NCBI RefSeq assembly: GCF_015277675.1
Contig: NZ_JADHEC010000012.1
Location: 1 to 64,000 of the forward strand
Reading direction: 5' to 3'
From: Flavobacterium soyangense
GTDB lineage: Bacteria > Bacteroidota > Bacteroidia > Flavobacteriales > Flavobacteriaceae
DNA: 64,000 nucleotides
The notes beneath the pieces are model-generated. The model searched no databases. It was not told where the DNA came from and saw only the letters and a program-made list of their open reading frames with translations. Numbering within the stretch: position 1 is the first letter of the stretch; each line of letters begins with the position of its first letter. The translations under genes were made by a program, and so were the position numbers. This document shows positions 28,356-37,878 of this stretch, piece after piece.

Positions 28356-28380
28356 TACTTCTTAGAAGTATGGTTTTTTT
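28356..28380 (+). terminator. Weak terminator after the Fsr-like gene
   Basis: TACTTC (28356-28361) pairs with GAAGTA (28365-28370), followed two bases later by a T-run. Confidence 0.5.
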
Positions 28381-28414
28381 TATTTAATTTTAGGTAATTA
28401 AAATAATAATAATT

Positions 28415-29053
28415 ATGGCAACACTAAGATTAGGAGACATTGCTCCAGATTTTGAAGCGGAAACTACACAAGGAAAGATTCATTTCCACGAATGGTTAGG
28501 AAATTCATGGGGAGTATTATTTTCGCATCCCGCAGATTTCACACCAGTTTGTACTACTGAATTAGGAACAGTGGCAAATTATTATCCTGAATTTGTAAAG
28601 CGAAATACAAAAGTTATTGCATTGAGCGTTGATGGATTAGAGTCGCATTTAGAATGGATAAAAGACATTAATGAAACTCAAAACACCACAGTAAGTTTCC
28701 CTATTATTGCGGATGAGGACAAAAAAGTCGCCACTTTATACGATATGATTCACCCTAATGCGAATGATAAATTTACGATTCGTTCGGTTTTTGTAGTTGG
28801 ATCTGACAAAAAGATAAAATTGACTTTAACTTATCCAGCATCGACTGGAAGAAATTTCGACGAGATTCTGCGTGTCATCGATAGTTTGCAATTGACTGCC
28901 AATTATAGCGTCGCAACTCCAGCAAACTGGAAAGACGGTGAAGATGTGGTTATATCACCAGCAATTCCGGATAGTGATATTCCTGCAAAATTTCCAAAAG
29001 GATTTAAACGCATAAAATATTACCTAAGGATGACCCCACAACCCAATAAATAA
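28415..29053 (+). CDS. Peroxiredoxin, Prx6 (1-Cys) subfamily
   Basis: A 212-residue thiol peroxidase. The peroxidatic site is HPADFTPVCTTELG with C46, and the long C-terminal extension (YLRMTPQPNK end) belongs to the Prx6 group. No second cysteine lies in the resolving position, fitting a 1-Cys mechanism. It reduces hydrogen peroxide and organic peroxides in the cytoplasm. Single gene with a modest terminator after it. Confidence 0.92.
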   Translation: MATLRLGDIAPDFEAETTQGKIHFHEWLGNSWGVLFSHPADFTPVCTTELGTVANYYPEFVKRNTKVIALSVDGLESHLEWIKDINETQNTTVSFPIIADEDKKVATLYDMIHPNANDKFTIRSVFVVGSDKKIKLTLTYPASTGRNFDEILRVIDSLQLTANYSVATPANWKDGEDVVISPAIPDSDIPAKFPKGFKRIKYYLRMTPQPNK

Positions 29054-29081
29054 ATTTTGTAGGTTTGTACAATAGAAAAGT

Positions 29082-29116
29082 ACAATGAGAAATTTTTCAT
29101 TGTTCCTTTTTATTTT
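29082..29116 (+). terminator. Terminator after the peroxiredoxin gene
   Basis: ACAATGA (29082-29088) pairs with TCATTGT (29097-29103), followed by TCCTTTTTATTTT. Confidence 0.55.
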
Positions 29117-29148
29117 AATATCGAATAAAGGGTTTTATTAAGCTTAAA

Positions 29149-29730
29149 TTAAACGAGATTATTTATTTTGGCGTATTGCAGCAACATAATTGTTTTAGCA
29201 TCTTTAATTTCTCCATTTTCTATCATAGCAAATGCTTCGTCAAAATGGTATTCCAGAACTTCAATATTTTCTTGTTCAGTGTCGACACCACCACCATTGT
29301 TTACTTTCATTGATGCATCATATTCGCCCACAAATAAATACAAGATTTCCGTTACTGATCCTGGTGACATATAGGTTTCAAAAACTTTATGAACTGTTGA
29401 AAGACGATAGCCGGTTTCTTCTTCGGTTTCTCGGATAATGCATTGCTCTGGATGATCTTTATCCAAAAGACCGGCGCAAACTTCAATCATCATCCCCGAT
29501 GCATTTCCGTTGAGATAAGAAGGTAACCGAAATTGTCGTGTCAGAATAACGGTTTTTTGAGTTGAATTGTAAAGCAAAATTCCTGCTCCATTTCCACGAT
29601 CGTATACTTCACGAATATGTGTCTCTATGGTGTTGTCTTCTTTTTGATAATCGTAAGTTACTTTATTTAAAAGATACCAATTGTCTGAAAGCAAATCAGT
29701 TTGACGGATTTTTATTTTTGGGTTGTTCAT
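29149..29730 (-). CDS. nudK: GDP-mannose pyrophosphatase NudK
   Basis: A 193-residue Nudix hydrolase. The Nudix helix covers about residues 87-108 (AGLLDKDHPEQCIIRETEEE), in the variant form shared with NudK, where REAxEETG is kept. The N-terminal dimerisation segment (NWYLLNKVTYDYQ) and the RQFRLP strand also match NudK. The family splits GDP-mannose to mannose-1-phosphate and GMP, and may act on other nucleotide sugars. It is monocistronic and converges on the peroxiredoxin gene. Confidence 0.88.
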   Translation of the reverse strand: MNNPKIKIRQTDLLSDNWYLLNKVTYDYQKEDNTIETHIREVYDRGNGAGILLYNSTQKTVILTRQFRLPSYLNGNASGMMIEVCAGLLDKDHPEQCIIRETEEETGYRLSTVHKVFETYMSPGSVTEILYLFVGEYDASMKVNNGGGVDTEQENIEVLEYHFDEAFAMIENGEIKDAKTIMLLQYAKINNLV

Positions 29731-30244
29731 TTTTTCATTTTAGTTTATAAAGATAGTATAAAGCTAAGTATTGGCTTTGTTTGAATATTAATTACAATAA
29801 TTTATTTAACATTTGTATATTTAGCTGGTATTAAGGTTAATTCTTTTGTTAAATTAAGTAAATAATTCTTATAAGTCATTTTTATAAATTTTACGAATCT
29901 TAAGTGGTTAGTGTGTAATTTTTAAATCGAAGATATGATAATTAAGCCCATTCAAAGATTGTTCCATCAGAATATTATTATAGGATTTGCTCCGTAAAAT
30001 TATTCCGCATAAGATAATTCCGGTGAATTTTAGTAACTTATTGGTTATTTGGGTGTTTGCTCAGATTCTTTGTAAATTCTACTTAATACCCTGTGAATTT
30101 AAATTTAAATTTTTTTTATCAAAAATTTTAAAATTAGAAAATTAGGAAGTAAGTTTTATAGTAGAACAAGCAATTATATTTTTTACCTAATTGGATTGAT
30201 AATATAAAAATATAGTTTGCTAATTAGAAGCTATTTTAAAGATT
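29731..30244. other. Gene-free AT-rich stretch
   Basis: About 510 bases with no gene I can support. The only frame with any appeal is a 20-codon reading at about 29935 (MIIKPIQRLF start) that ends at a TAA, too short to call. AT-rich blocks and several near-consensus -7 boxes are present. The plus-strand T-run of the terminator at its right edge hints at an unrecognised plus-strand transcript. Confidence 0.4.
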
Positions 30245-30290
30245 AAATCCTAACAGGTTTTTGAAGTCTGTTAGGATTTTTATTTTTTTT
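30245..30290. terminator. Terminator downstream of the LruC gene
   Basis: A perfect 12-bp stem (30245-30256 with 30268-30279, AAATCCTAACAG) lies 10 bases past the minus-strand stop. The long T-run is on the plus-strand side; the minus side is followed only by TTTAATCTTT. Confidence 0.7.
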
Positions 30291-32376
30291 ATTTTTTATA
30301 TAATTTAGAACTGTCTCTGTATCCGTTTTTATCGATGTACCAATCCATAAAGTTAGTTCCTTGACTTTCAGCCCATTTATTAAACAATAAAAAGGCTTTA
30401 GTAATATCTTGTTGTTCTGCTGGATAAGCAAATTGCACCGGAATATTAATTGCCCACGGTAAATTATTATCAGACATGTAATATTTTTGGGTAGCTAAAT
30501 TGCTGTCATCATCTCCAGTACCAAATTTAGATTTATCAGCCAAATCGGTTGGTGTGTTTGCTGGCAAATGTATTTCTTTTCCACGAATACCACTTGCTAC
30601 AATAAACGGATTGTAAGGTGCTGTTCCAAAACTACTTAATGGCATTGGTGTTATAAATTCTATTTTTATGTTCATTGTTTTAGGAGCACTATAGGCACCA
30701 CCCACATAAGTGTTAGTAATAGCTGTAGCTGTATTAAGCACTTTATAAGGGTCATCAAAAATAGGAATAACTGCTTTGGATTGCTTTTGTTCTGTTCCAT
30801 TTGAATTCAAAGTAAATACACCATTATTTAAATTTTGTCCTGTAACTGATTTAACATTACTTGGAGTGGTGTTAAATTGTAATGAAAACCCATTTTTAAA
30901 TGATGCTCCTATAGCTCTAACGGTTAATGCAGCATTTATTTCTACTATTTTATTGCTGGCATTGGTTACTTGATTAAAATTGTAATCCACAACTAAATCG
31001 TTGAAATCATAATCCCCTTTAGATGGCCATAAATCTTCAAATGCCAATGTTCCTGTACTATTTTTAGCTGGATAATAGTTATTAAACGCTTTTGTAGGAT
31101 CTGTTGGATATTCATCAAGTGAATCACCTACACCATCACCATCAGTATCTTTTGGTGTATCTATTGATTTTATTTTATCCGTTTTGGCCGCAGAGAATGG
31201 AGAGACAGTTGAATAGAAAATTCCATCATTAAAATCTTCGTCTGAACCTTTTTCACGATTAATATCTTCAAAACCAAGTAATAAAAGTTGACGTTTATTG
31301 TCTTTTAAAACTACATTGTGTTTTTTCTTATCAATGTTGGTCTCAGGATTAAAGCGTTTGTCTGAATAGAATTTTCCATTGCCTGAACCAATTGAATTTG
31401 TTGAAGAATTAAAACTGTTAGCAATAAAAAACCAAGCTACTGTAGTTCCTGAAGGAAAAACTGTGGTGTATTTATTTGTTGAAGGATCTAAATATAGTAA
31501 TTGTACTTTGTTACCTGAACGTAAAGACCCTCCAGAACCATTATAAGAAACATTTGGGAAAATAATAGTTTGATCTTTAATTTCAGTTTGACTAGCAGGA
31601 GGATTGTCATTTTTATGTGTATAATATCCAAGTGCATTTCTGTATCCAGCACCTTCGTGAACAAATGTAACCCAAACTTCGGCATCAGCTATAAGTTCTA
31701 TATTTCCATTATCACTAGAATTTAAATATTCAGGATGAGATACAGGAAGTCTAAGGTTTTCAGGTAAAGAAGCATTTACATCCGCTAAAAAATCATTAGC
31801 TATATTGCCACCTACATTCAATAAGTAATTTGGTTTTCCTTGGTTATCCCAAGAACCTAGTACATAGTAGCCGCTCATTTTTATTGGATCAGGTATAACG
31901 GCTGTTGAGGTGGTTTTTAAAGCACCATTAGACTTGTTAGTTTTTTGGGATGATGAACCGCCAACTACGACATTAAGATTCTTAGAATCTATTTTCACCT
32001 GTTTTAATGATGGTAAACCAATATGATTTACTAAAACACTCAAGCTATCAACAAAAGTTTCAGGTGCAATTTCGCAGTCTAAAAGACCACTATTTGAACT
32101 AATTCCTTTAAATGCTAAAAAATCGCTGCTGTTTTCTTTAAGCAAACCTTCAGGTGTTAAGGGGTTTTGGGTGTAAATTTGAACAGGTACACCTCCAATA
32201 GGTTTGTTTTCTGAATTTAAGGTCGAAACTGAAACCGTTATTTGTTTTGTGGTTTTAAAATCGAAATTGGCATAATTTTGATCTTTGCTAATTTCCTTGT
32301 CACTGACACAGGAATATAACAAAATACTGAAAATTGAAGATAAAACGAGACTAGTTTTGGGGCTAATTGTTTTCAT
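30289..32376 (-). CDS. LruC-domain surface lipoprotein
   Basis: A 695-residue lipoprotein. The N-terminal signal ends LLYSC, a lipobox with C23. An early beta-sandwich-like segment follows, then a DUF4114-like block (GFEDINREKGSDEDFNDGIF near residue 370), a calcium-binding thrombospondin-3-like loop (DTDGDGVGDSLDEYPTDP near 411) and the LruC domain (EDLWPSKGDYDFNDLVVDY near 446) running to the end. LruC-domain proteins are exposed outer-membrane lipoproteins in Leptospira and Bacteroidetes; their function is not known. It lies downstream of the GH5 gene on the same strand, with a 276-base gap. Confidence 0.85.
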   Translation of the reverse strand: MKTISPKTSLVLSSIFSILLYSCVSDKEISKDQNYANFDFKTTKQITVSVSTLNSENKPIGGVPVQIYTQNPLTPEGLLKENSSDFLAFKGISSNSGLLDCEIAPETFVDSLSVLVNHIGLPSLKQVKIDSKNLNVVVGGSSSQKTNKSNGALKTTSTAVIPDPIKMSGYYVLGSWDNQGKPNYLLNVGGNIANDFLADVNASLPENLRLPVSHPEYLNSSDNGNIELIADAEVWVTFVHEGAGYRNALGYYTHKNDNPPASQTEIKDQTIIFPNVSYNGSGGSLRSGNKVQLLYLDPSTNKYTTVFPSGTTVAWFFIANSFNSSTNSIGSGNGKFYSDKRFNPETNIDKKKHNVVLKDNKRQLLLLGFEDINREKGSDEDFNDGIFYSTVSPFSAAKTDKIKSIDTPKDTDGDGVGDSLDEYPTDPTKAFNNYYPAKNSTGTLAFEDLWPSKGDYDFNDLVVDYNFNQVTNASNKIVEINAALTVRAIGASFKNGFSLQFNTTPSNVKSVTGQNLNNGVFTLNSNGTEQKQSKAVIPIFDDPYKVLNTATAITNTYVGGAYSAPKTMNIKIEFITPMPLSSFGTAPYNPFIVASGIRGKEIHLPANTPTDLADKSKFGTGDDDSNLATQKYYMSDNNLPWAINIPVQFAYPAEQQDITKAFLLFNKWAESQGTNFMDWYIDKNGYRDSSKLYKK

Positions 32377-32652
32377 ATTTAATATTTATTTAGGATTACT
32401 TTTGTATGATTTATTATTCAAAAGATATTATTCAGCATTTAGCAGCAATATGTTTTTAATTCTATTATTTGCAGGTTGATAAATCTCATTGTTACTCATT
32501 ATGTATGAATTTTTTTCACAAAAATATATTAAAATTTTAAGAATTAGGTGTTTTTATAACTAGTTATTTCATAAAAAATAATTGCTGCAGATAAGTTATT
32601 AACAATCAGTTTGTTGTATTTTTATTTTTGAATTTTTCATCAATGAACTAAA

Positions 32653-33677
32653 TTAAGGATTCCTCGCTTTTAAACTAAGGTTTTTGAAAGTAGTTCCCCA
32701 ATTATTATTGTTAGTATCGTTAGGAAATCCTGCTTCTATAAGTAATGCATCGGTATCATTTTCATTGTATTTCCATATCCAAGCGCAAACAGATTTACCA
32801 CGATTGTAGAGTTCGTTTAACAAAAACTGCGGATTCATAAGCTCGCCTGCATTCATTGGAGCAGTTTCTCCAAAAATTACAGGTAAATTGTTAGTTTGTA
32901 AATTGTCTAATCGACTTGTAATATTGGTGTTGCTTACTAAAAGCCATTTTTCATAAGCGTGAATATCATAAAGAATATTAGTTTTGTTTGCTAAAAATGA
33001 AGTTCCTTTATTTATCAATACACTTTCGTCTTGACCTTGCTCTGCACAAGGAACTATAATGATACTTGTATTGCCGGTGTTTCTAATATTGGTAACCATT
33101 GCGTTCATATCATTTATCCAAATTGCATCAGTATAACCATCAGCTCTATCAAATCGATAAGGCTCATTCCAAACTTCAAGCCACACATCGGGTTGGTTTT
33201 TAAATTGATTTGCCCAACTTTGCAACTTTATTTTATAATTAGCAAACCAAGTAGTTCGAGCAGGCATTGTTCCTGAAAATAACGTTGCCGAGGTTCCATC
33301 CCAACCAAAAGCACAAAGAATTGTTATTCGGTTGTTTAACCTATTGCCATCTACTATTTTTTGTAGCGAATGTAACCAATTACCATTCGAGTCTTGAATT
33401 GGACTACCATCAATGGGATTTTCTTTGATATTTCCAATAAATTCCCTAGCTATATCCATTTTCCAAGATTTCATATCATCATTGCTAGAAATACTTGCAC
33501 CAAACGAATGAAAAGCATTTGCTCCAATTAATTGAATTGGTTTGTTAGAATTTAAAATTTTTGTGCCCGAAACAGTATATCCATTTTGAGAAATTGGAAT
33601 AATAACGGTTTCCGATTTTGAACATGAAATAAAAATCGGAAACGATGAAACAAAAAAAATAAAATAATTTTTTTCAT
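32653..33677 (-). pseudogene. GH5-like glycoside hydrolase lipoprotein, frameshifted at a T8 tract
   Basis: The continuous frame 32653-33474 encodes most of a TIM-barrel glycosidase of family 5 type, with WNEP (acid/base Glu), YDIHAYEKW and PVIFGETAP (nucleophile Glu). The frame stays open upstream to about 33700 and reads VSSFPIFISCSKSE, a lipobox, then IQLIGANAFHSF, the usual GH5 start, but it has no start codon. ATG 33677 begins MKKIILFF in the other frame. Adding one T to the T8 tract (plus-strand A8 at 33652-33659) joins them into a 341-residue lipoprotein. As given, translation stops after 41 codons. Phase variation, sequencing error and decay are all possible. Confidence 0.75.
33652..33659 (-). 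repeat. T8 homopolymer tract inside the GH5 signal peptide
   Basis: Eight T on the coding strand, 18 codon positions into the gene region at the point where the frame breaks. Nine T would restore the lipoprotein. An A7 run lies just upstream (33668-33674). Confidence 0.8.
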
Positions 33678-33722
33678 ATAGGGATATAAAAAATGCCCTC
33701 GAAATTTCAGAGCGTTTGATGT

Positions 33723-34994
33723 TTATTTTAAAATCGTTTGCTTTCTGTCTGGCCCTACAGAAACAATTTTTATGGGAACTTCAACTTCCTTTTCTATAAA
33801 TTCAATGTATTCTTTCAACTCGATTGGTAATTGATCATAAGTGGTCATTCCGGTCAAATCGGCTTGCCATCCCTTGAATTCTTTGAAAACAGGAGTTACA
33901 TTTTCAGGTTCGATGTTGTAAGGAAAATGAGAAATGGTTGCGCCTTTGTAATTGTATTCCGTACATACTTTCAAAGTTGGAAAACCAGAAAGAATATCGC
34001 CTTTCATCATCATTAATTGGGTAACGCCATTAATTTGAACAGCATACTTTAAGGCAACTAAATCTAACCAACCACAACGTCTTTGTCTTCCGGTTACAGA
34101 CCCAAATTCATTTCCAACTCTTGCCATTGTTGCGCCATCTTCGTCGAAAAGTTCCGTTGGAAAAGGACCACTTCCTACGCGAGTTACATAGGCTTTAAAA
34201 ATTCCGTAAACTTCTTTTATTTTATTGGGAGCAATTCCTAAACCAGTACAAGCACCAGCTGCGGTAGTATTGGATGAAGTCACAAACGGATAAGTTCCAA
34301 AATCAACATCCAATAATGAGCCTTGGGCACCTTCGCACAAAATAGCTTTTCCTGCTCTTTGTGCTTGATTTAAGTATTCTTCACTGTCTACAAAATCTAT
34401 TTTTTTCAATTCTTCGATGGATTCAAAGAATTCTTTTTCCATTTCTTCTAAATTGTACTGAATAGCAACATCGTAGAATTTAATCATTTCTTCGTGCTTG
34501 TTTGCCAAAGCGCGGTATCTTTCTTTGAAATCTTCTAATTCAATATCACCAACACGGATTCCGTTTCTGCCGGTTTTGTCCATATAAGTTGGGCCAATTC
34601 CTTTAAGTGTAGATCCAATTTTTGCTTTTCCTTTTGAGGCTTCAGATGCAGCATCAAGTAAACGATGCGTAGGTAAGATTAAATGTGCTTTTCTGGAAAT
34701 TATTAATTTATTTTTTAAGTCTAAATTAAATTTGGCCAAGCCTTCAATTTCTTTTTGAAAAACAACAGGGTCTATTACAACTCCGTTTCCAATAATGTTT
34801 ACGGCAGTTTTATGAAAAATCCCTGAAGGAATGGTTCTTAAAACATGTTTTATTCCGTCAAATTCTAAAGTGTGTCCCGCATTTGGTCCACCTTGAAAGC
34901 GAGCAATAATATCATATTTTGAAGTAAGAACATCGACAATTTTTCCTTTTCCTTCGTCTCCCCATTGTAATCCTAGTAATAAATCTACGGTCAT
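33723..34994 (-). CDS. purA: Adenylosuccinate synthetase
   Basis: A 423-residue enzyme joining IMP and aspartate with GTP hydrolysis, the first step from IMP to AMP. Family landmarks are the P-loop-like GLQWGDEGKGK at residues 8-18, GGPNAGHT, GSTLKGIGPTY, CEGAQGSLLDVDFGTYPFVTSSN and TGRQRRCGWLD. Length is normal and nothing is missing. It follows the Fur-family gene by 30 bases and is probably cotranscribed with it. Confidence 0.97.
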   Translation of the reverse strand: MTVDLLLGLQWGDEGKGKIVDVLTSKYDIIARFQGGPNAGHTLEFDGIKHVLRTIPSGIFHKTAVNIIGNGVVIDPVVFQKEIEGLAKFNLDLKNKLIISRKAHLILPTHRLLDAASEASKGKAKIGSTLKGIGPTYMDKTGRNGIRVGDIELEDFKERYRALANKHEEMIKFYDVAIQYNLEEMEKEFFESIEELKKIDFVDSEEYLNQAQRAGKAILCEGAQGSLLDVDFGTYPFVTSSNTTAAGACTGLGIAPNKIKEVYGIFKAYVTRVGSGPFPTELFDEDGATMARVGNEFGSVTGRQRRCGWLDLVALKYAVQINGVTQLMMMKGDILSGFPTLKVCTEYNYKGATISHFPYNIEPENVTPVFKEFKGWQADLTGMTTYDQLPIELKEYIEFIEKEVEVPIKIVSVGPDRKQTILK

Positions 34995-35024
34995 TCTGTG
35001 TGTTATTTGTAGTTAATTTGTGTG

Positions 35025-35480
35025 TTATTTTTGTTTTTTTGTTCCGTATAAGTATAGGGAGTGGTTTGTAATTTCTATATCGAATATTTCTTCGATTGTT
35101 TTTTTGATAATTTGAATTCTTGGATCACAAAACTCAATTACTTCACCAGTATCAGTCATTATAATATGATCATGTTGCTTGTCGAAATAAGATTTTTCGT
35201 AATGTGCCTGATTTTGTCCAAACTGATGTTTGCGAACCAGACCTGATTCCAATAAAAGTTCTATTGTATTGTAGAGAGTTGCTCTACTCACACGGTAGTT
35301 TTTGTTTTTCATTTTGATATAAAGATTCTCTATATCAAAATGCTCTTCGCTCTCATAAATTTCTTGAAGTATTGCATAGCGTTCAGGCGTTTTGCGATGT
35401 CCTTTGTTCTCAAGATACATCGTAAAAACACTTTTTACAATTTCTTGATTTTTGCTGTTATCTGTTGAAATTTGTGTCAT
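35025..35480 (-). CDS. Fur family transcriptional regulator without CxxC motifs
   Basis: A 151-residue regulator. The N-terminal winged helix (about 15-85) has [14 protein letters not shown] and [11 protein letters not shown]; the dimerisation domain carries [15 protein letters not shown]. Fur proteins usually read HDHxxCxxCG here, so the structural zinc cysteines are gone (MTDT). Putative metal ligands are H in EEHFD, HYE and HDH. The ATG at 35480 is chosen: the longer TTG start at 35489 lies inside the -7 box. Whether it senses iron, peroxide or zinc cannot be decided. It sits between the Rel/SpoT gene and purA. Confidence 0.88.
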   Translation of the reverse strand: MTQISTDNSKNQEIVKSVFTMYLENKGHRKTPERYAILQEIYESEEHFDIENLYIKMKNKNYRVSRATLYNTIELLLESGLVRKHQFGQNQAHYEKSYFDKQHDHIIMTDTGEVIEFCDPRIQIIKKTIEEIFDIEITNHSLYLYGTKKQK

Positions 35481-35486
35481 ATCATG

Positions 35487-35494
35487 CAAATATA
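35487..35494 (-). promoter_or_regulatory. -7 box of the Fur-family gene
   Basis: Reads TATATTTG on the minus strand, an exact consensus match ending 6 bases before the ATG at 35480. Transcription would start at or next to the start codon. Confidence 0.6.
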
Positions 35495-35577
35495 AATTAT
35501 TATTTTCTAGTTTAGAAGTTTAGAAGTTTAAAAGTTTAGTTACTAAATTAATAACCTTCTATACTTATAACTATCTC

Positions 35578-37797
35578 TTAATTTTTATATTCTCGACTTA
35601 CTTTATCAATACCATCAATTTGCTTGATATTATCAATTAATCTTTTAAGAATATTATTATTTTGTACGATTACAGCGATTTGGCCTTTAAAAATTCCAGC
35701 TTCTCCACTCAAAGATATACTTTGAATGTTTACATTCATATTGTCAGAAATTACTTTAGTAAGCTTATTTGTAAGTCCTATAGTATCCATTCCGGTGATG
35801 TGCAAAATTGCTTTAAATTCCTGTTGTGAGGAATCTATCCATTTTGCTAAAATAATTCTATAAGCATAATTCGATTGAAGACTTATCGCATTAGGACAAT
35901 CTCTTTTGTGAACTTTAATTCCTTCGTTTATTGTTATAAAACCAAAAACTTCGTCGCCGGGAATGGGATTGCAACAAGTGGATAATTTATAATCTAGCTT
36001 GTCTTGGTCTGCGCCAAAGACTAACATGTCATAATTACTGTTCAATACCTGTTTATGAATGTCTTCGTTGGCGGTACTTGCAGAACGTTTTATTTTGCTC
36101 TTGAAAAAATTAATAAAAGTATTGCTTTTTTGAGCAGCGTAATCTTTCAATTGCTGATTTTCGATGGCTCCAACTCCCACTCGGTAAAACAAATCCAAAC
36201 TGGTTTTTAGTTTAAAAAAATTGACCAATTCATTGACAACTGATTCGCTTAAAGTAATCTTTAAGTGTTTTAGTTTTCGGGTGAGAATTTCTTTTCCTTC
36301 CTCGGCAATTTTCTTCGTGTTTTCGTTTAGAACATTTTTTATTTTATTTTTTGCTCTCGAAGTGGTCACATAATCAAGCCAGTTGATGGTTGGCTTTTGA
36401 TATTGAGAAGTAATAATTTCGATTTGATCACCACTTTTTAATTCGTGATTTAAAGCTACTAATTTTCCGTTGACACGGGTTCCTCTAGTGCGAATTCCAA
36501 CTTCGGAGTGAATGCTAAAGGCAAAATCAAGTGAAGTAGCGCCTTTTGGCAATGATTTTATTTCTCCTTTTGGAGTAAATACAAAGATTTCCTTGGAATA
36601 TAGATTCATTTTGAAATCCTCAACAAAATCTACGGCATTGGCTTCTGAATTTTCCAAGGCTTCTTTCAGCAAATTAAGCCAAATGTCTAAACCACTTTCT
36701 TCGGAACCACCTTGTTTGTATTTGTAATGGGCAGCATATCCTTTCTCTGCAATTTCGTCCATACGTTCGCTTCGAATCTGAACTTCAACCCAACGCCCTT
36801 TTGGTCCCATAACAGTAATGTGCAAGGCTTCGTAACCAGTCGTTTTTGGAGATGAAATCCAATCTCGCAAACGGCTTGGACTTGGTCTGTAATGATCAGT
36901 TACAATTGAATATATTTTCCAGGCAAGGAATTTTTCTTCGTGTGGATTTGATTTGTAAACGATGCGCAATGCAAATTTATCGTAAACTTCATCGAAGCCA
37001 ACTCCCTGAGCTTTCATTTTTCTATAAATGGAATAGATGGATTTTGGTCTTCCTTTTATGATATAATCGAGTTTTTCTTCGTCTAATGCAGATTGAAGAA
37101 CATCTGATATGTCTTTTATATATGCATCTTGCTCTTCTTTGGTTTCTTTTAACTTGCTTACAATGTCATTGTAAATTTCAGGTTCTGTATATTTTAACCC
37201 TAAATCCTCGAGTTTGTTTTTTATTTTATATAAGCCTAATCTATGGGCTAGAGGTGCATAAATGTATAATGTTTCAGAGGCAATCTTGACTTGTTTAAAA
37301 TCTTCCATCGTGTCCAAAGTTTGCATATTATGCAATCTGTCGGCGATTTTTATCAGAATTACGCGTACATCATCATTTAATGTGAGGAGCATCTTTCGAA
37401 AATTTTCGGCTTGCATCGAAACATTCATCTCCTTTTGAACCTTCGAAATTTTGGTCAATCCTTCTACCAGTTGGGCAACTTTTGGATTAAATATTCGTTC
37501 GATATCTTCTACTGTTATTGGAGTGTCTTCGACGACATCGTGCAATAATGCTGCTGCAATAGCTGTTGCTCCCAAACCTATTTCCGAAGCTACAATTTTT
37601 GCCACAGCGATAGGATGAAAAAAGTAGGCTTCACCAGATCTTCTTCGTTGTTCTTTATGTGCATCCATGGCAACATCAAAAGCTTTACGAATGAGTTTTT
37701 TATCTTCGGGAGTTAAGGTTTGGTAACTAATACGAAGTAACTCTTTGTATTCCTGAAGGATTGCCTTGTTTTCTTTTTCAAAATCTATTTCTAACAT
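35578..37797 (-). CDS. Bifunctional (p)ppGpp synthetase/hydrolase, Rel/SpoT type
   Basis: A 739-residue long RSH protein. The hydrolase HD domain keeps its active residues HD at 86-87 and ED at 90-91 (LLHDVVEDT). The synthetase domain follows (about 230-360, with SIYSIYRKMKAQ and TGYEALH), then TGS (about 395-455), helical and zinc-finger-like regions with STCCNPIPGDE, and a C-terminal ACT domain. An intact HD site means it should both make and break the alarmone, controlling the stringent response. The ATG at 37797 is used; a TTG five codons upstream (37812) is less likely. The Fur gene starts 97 bases downstream. Confidence 0.93.
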   Translation of the reverse strand: MLEIDFEKENKAILQEYKELLRISYQTLTPEDKKLIRKAFDVAMDAHKEQRRRSGEAYFFHPIAVAKIVASEIGLGATAIAAALLHDVVEDTPITVEDIERIFNPKVAQLVEGLTKISKVQKEMNVSMQAENFRKMLLTLNDDVRVILIKIADRLHNMQTLDTMEDFKQVKIASETLYIYAPLAHRLGLYKIKNKLEDLGLKYTEPEIYNDIVSKLKETKEEQDAYIKDISDVLQSALDEEKLDYIIKGRPKSIYSIYRKMKAQGVGFDEVYDKFALRIVYKSNPHEEKFLAWKIYSIVTDHYRPSPSRLRDWISSPKTTGYEALHITVMGPKGRWVEVQIRSERMDEIAEKGYAAHYKYKQGGSEESGLDIWLNLLKEALENSEANAVDFVEDFKMNLYSKEIFVFTPKGEIKSLPKGATSLDFAFSIHSEVGIRTRGTRVNGKLVALNHELKSGDQIEIITSQYQKPTINWLDYVTTSRAKNKIKNVLNENTKKIAEEGKEILTRKLKHLKITLSESVVNELVNFFKLKTSLDLFYRVGVGAIENQQLKDYAAQKSNTFINFFKSKIKRSASTANEDIHKQVLNSNYDMLVFGADQDKLDYKLSTCCNPIPGDEVFGFITINEGIKVHKRDCPNAISLQSNYAYRIILAKWIDSSQQEFKAILHITGMDTIGLTNKLTKVISDNMNVNIQSISLSGEAGIFKGQIAVIVQNNNILKRLIDNIKQIDGIDKVSREYKN

Positions 37798-37878
37798 AAA
37801 AAAATGGTTCAATTTCTAAAAATAGAAAAAAGTAATGAGATATGCAAACAGTGATTGCAATTTATAATTTTGAAAAAT

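Noticed and set aside
29935-29997. 20-codon small ORF starting MIIKPIQRLF
   Set aside because: Too short, with no conserved features; mentioned only in the gap entry.
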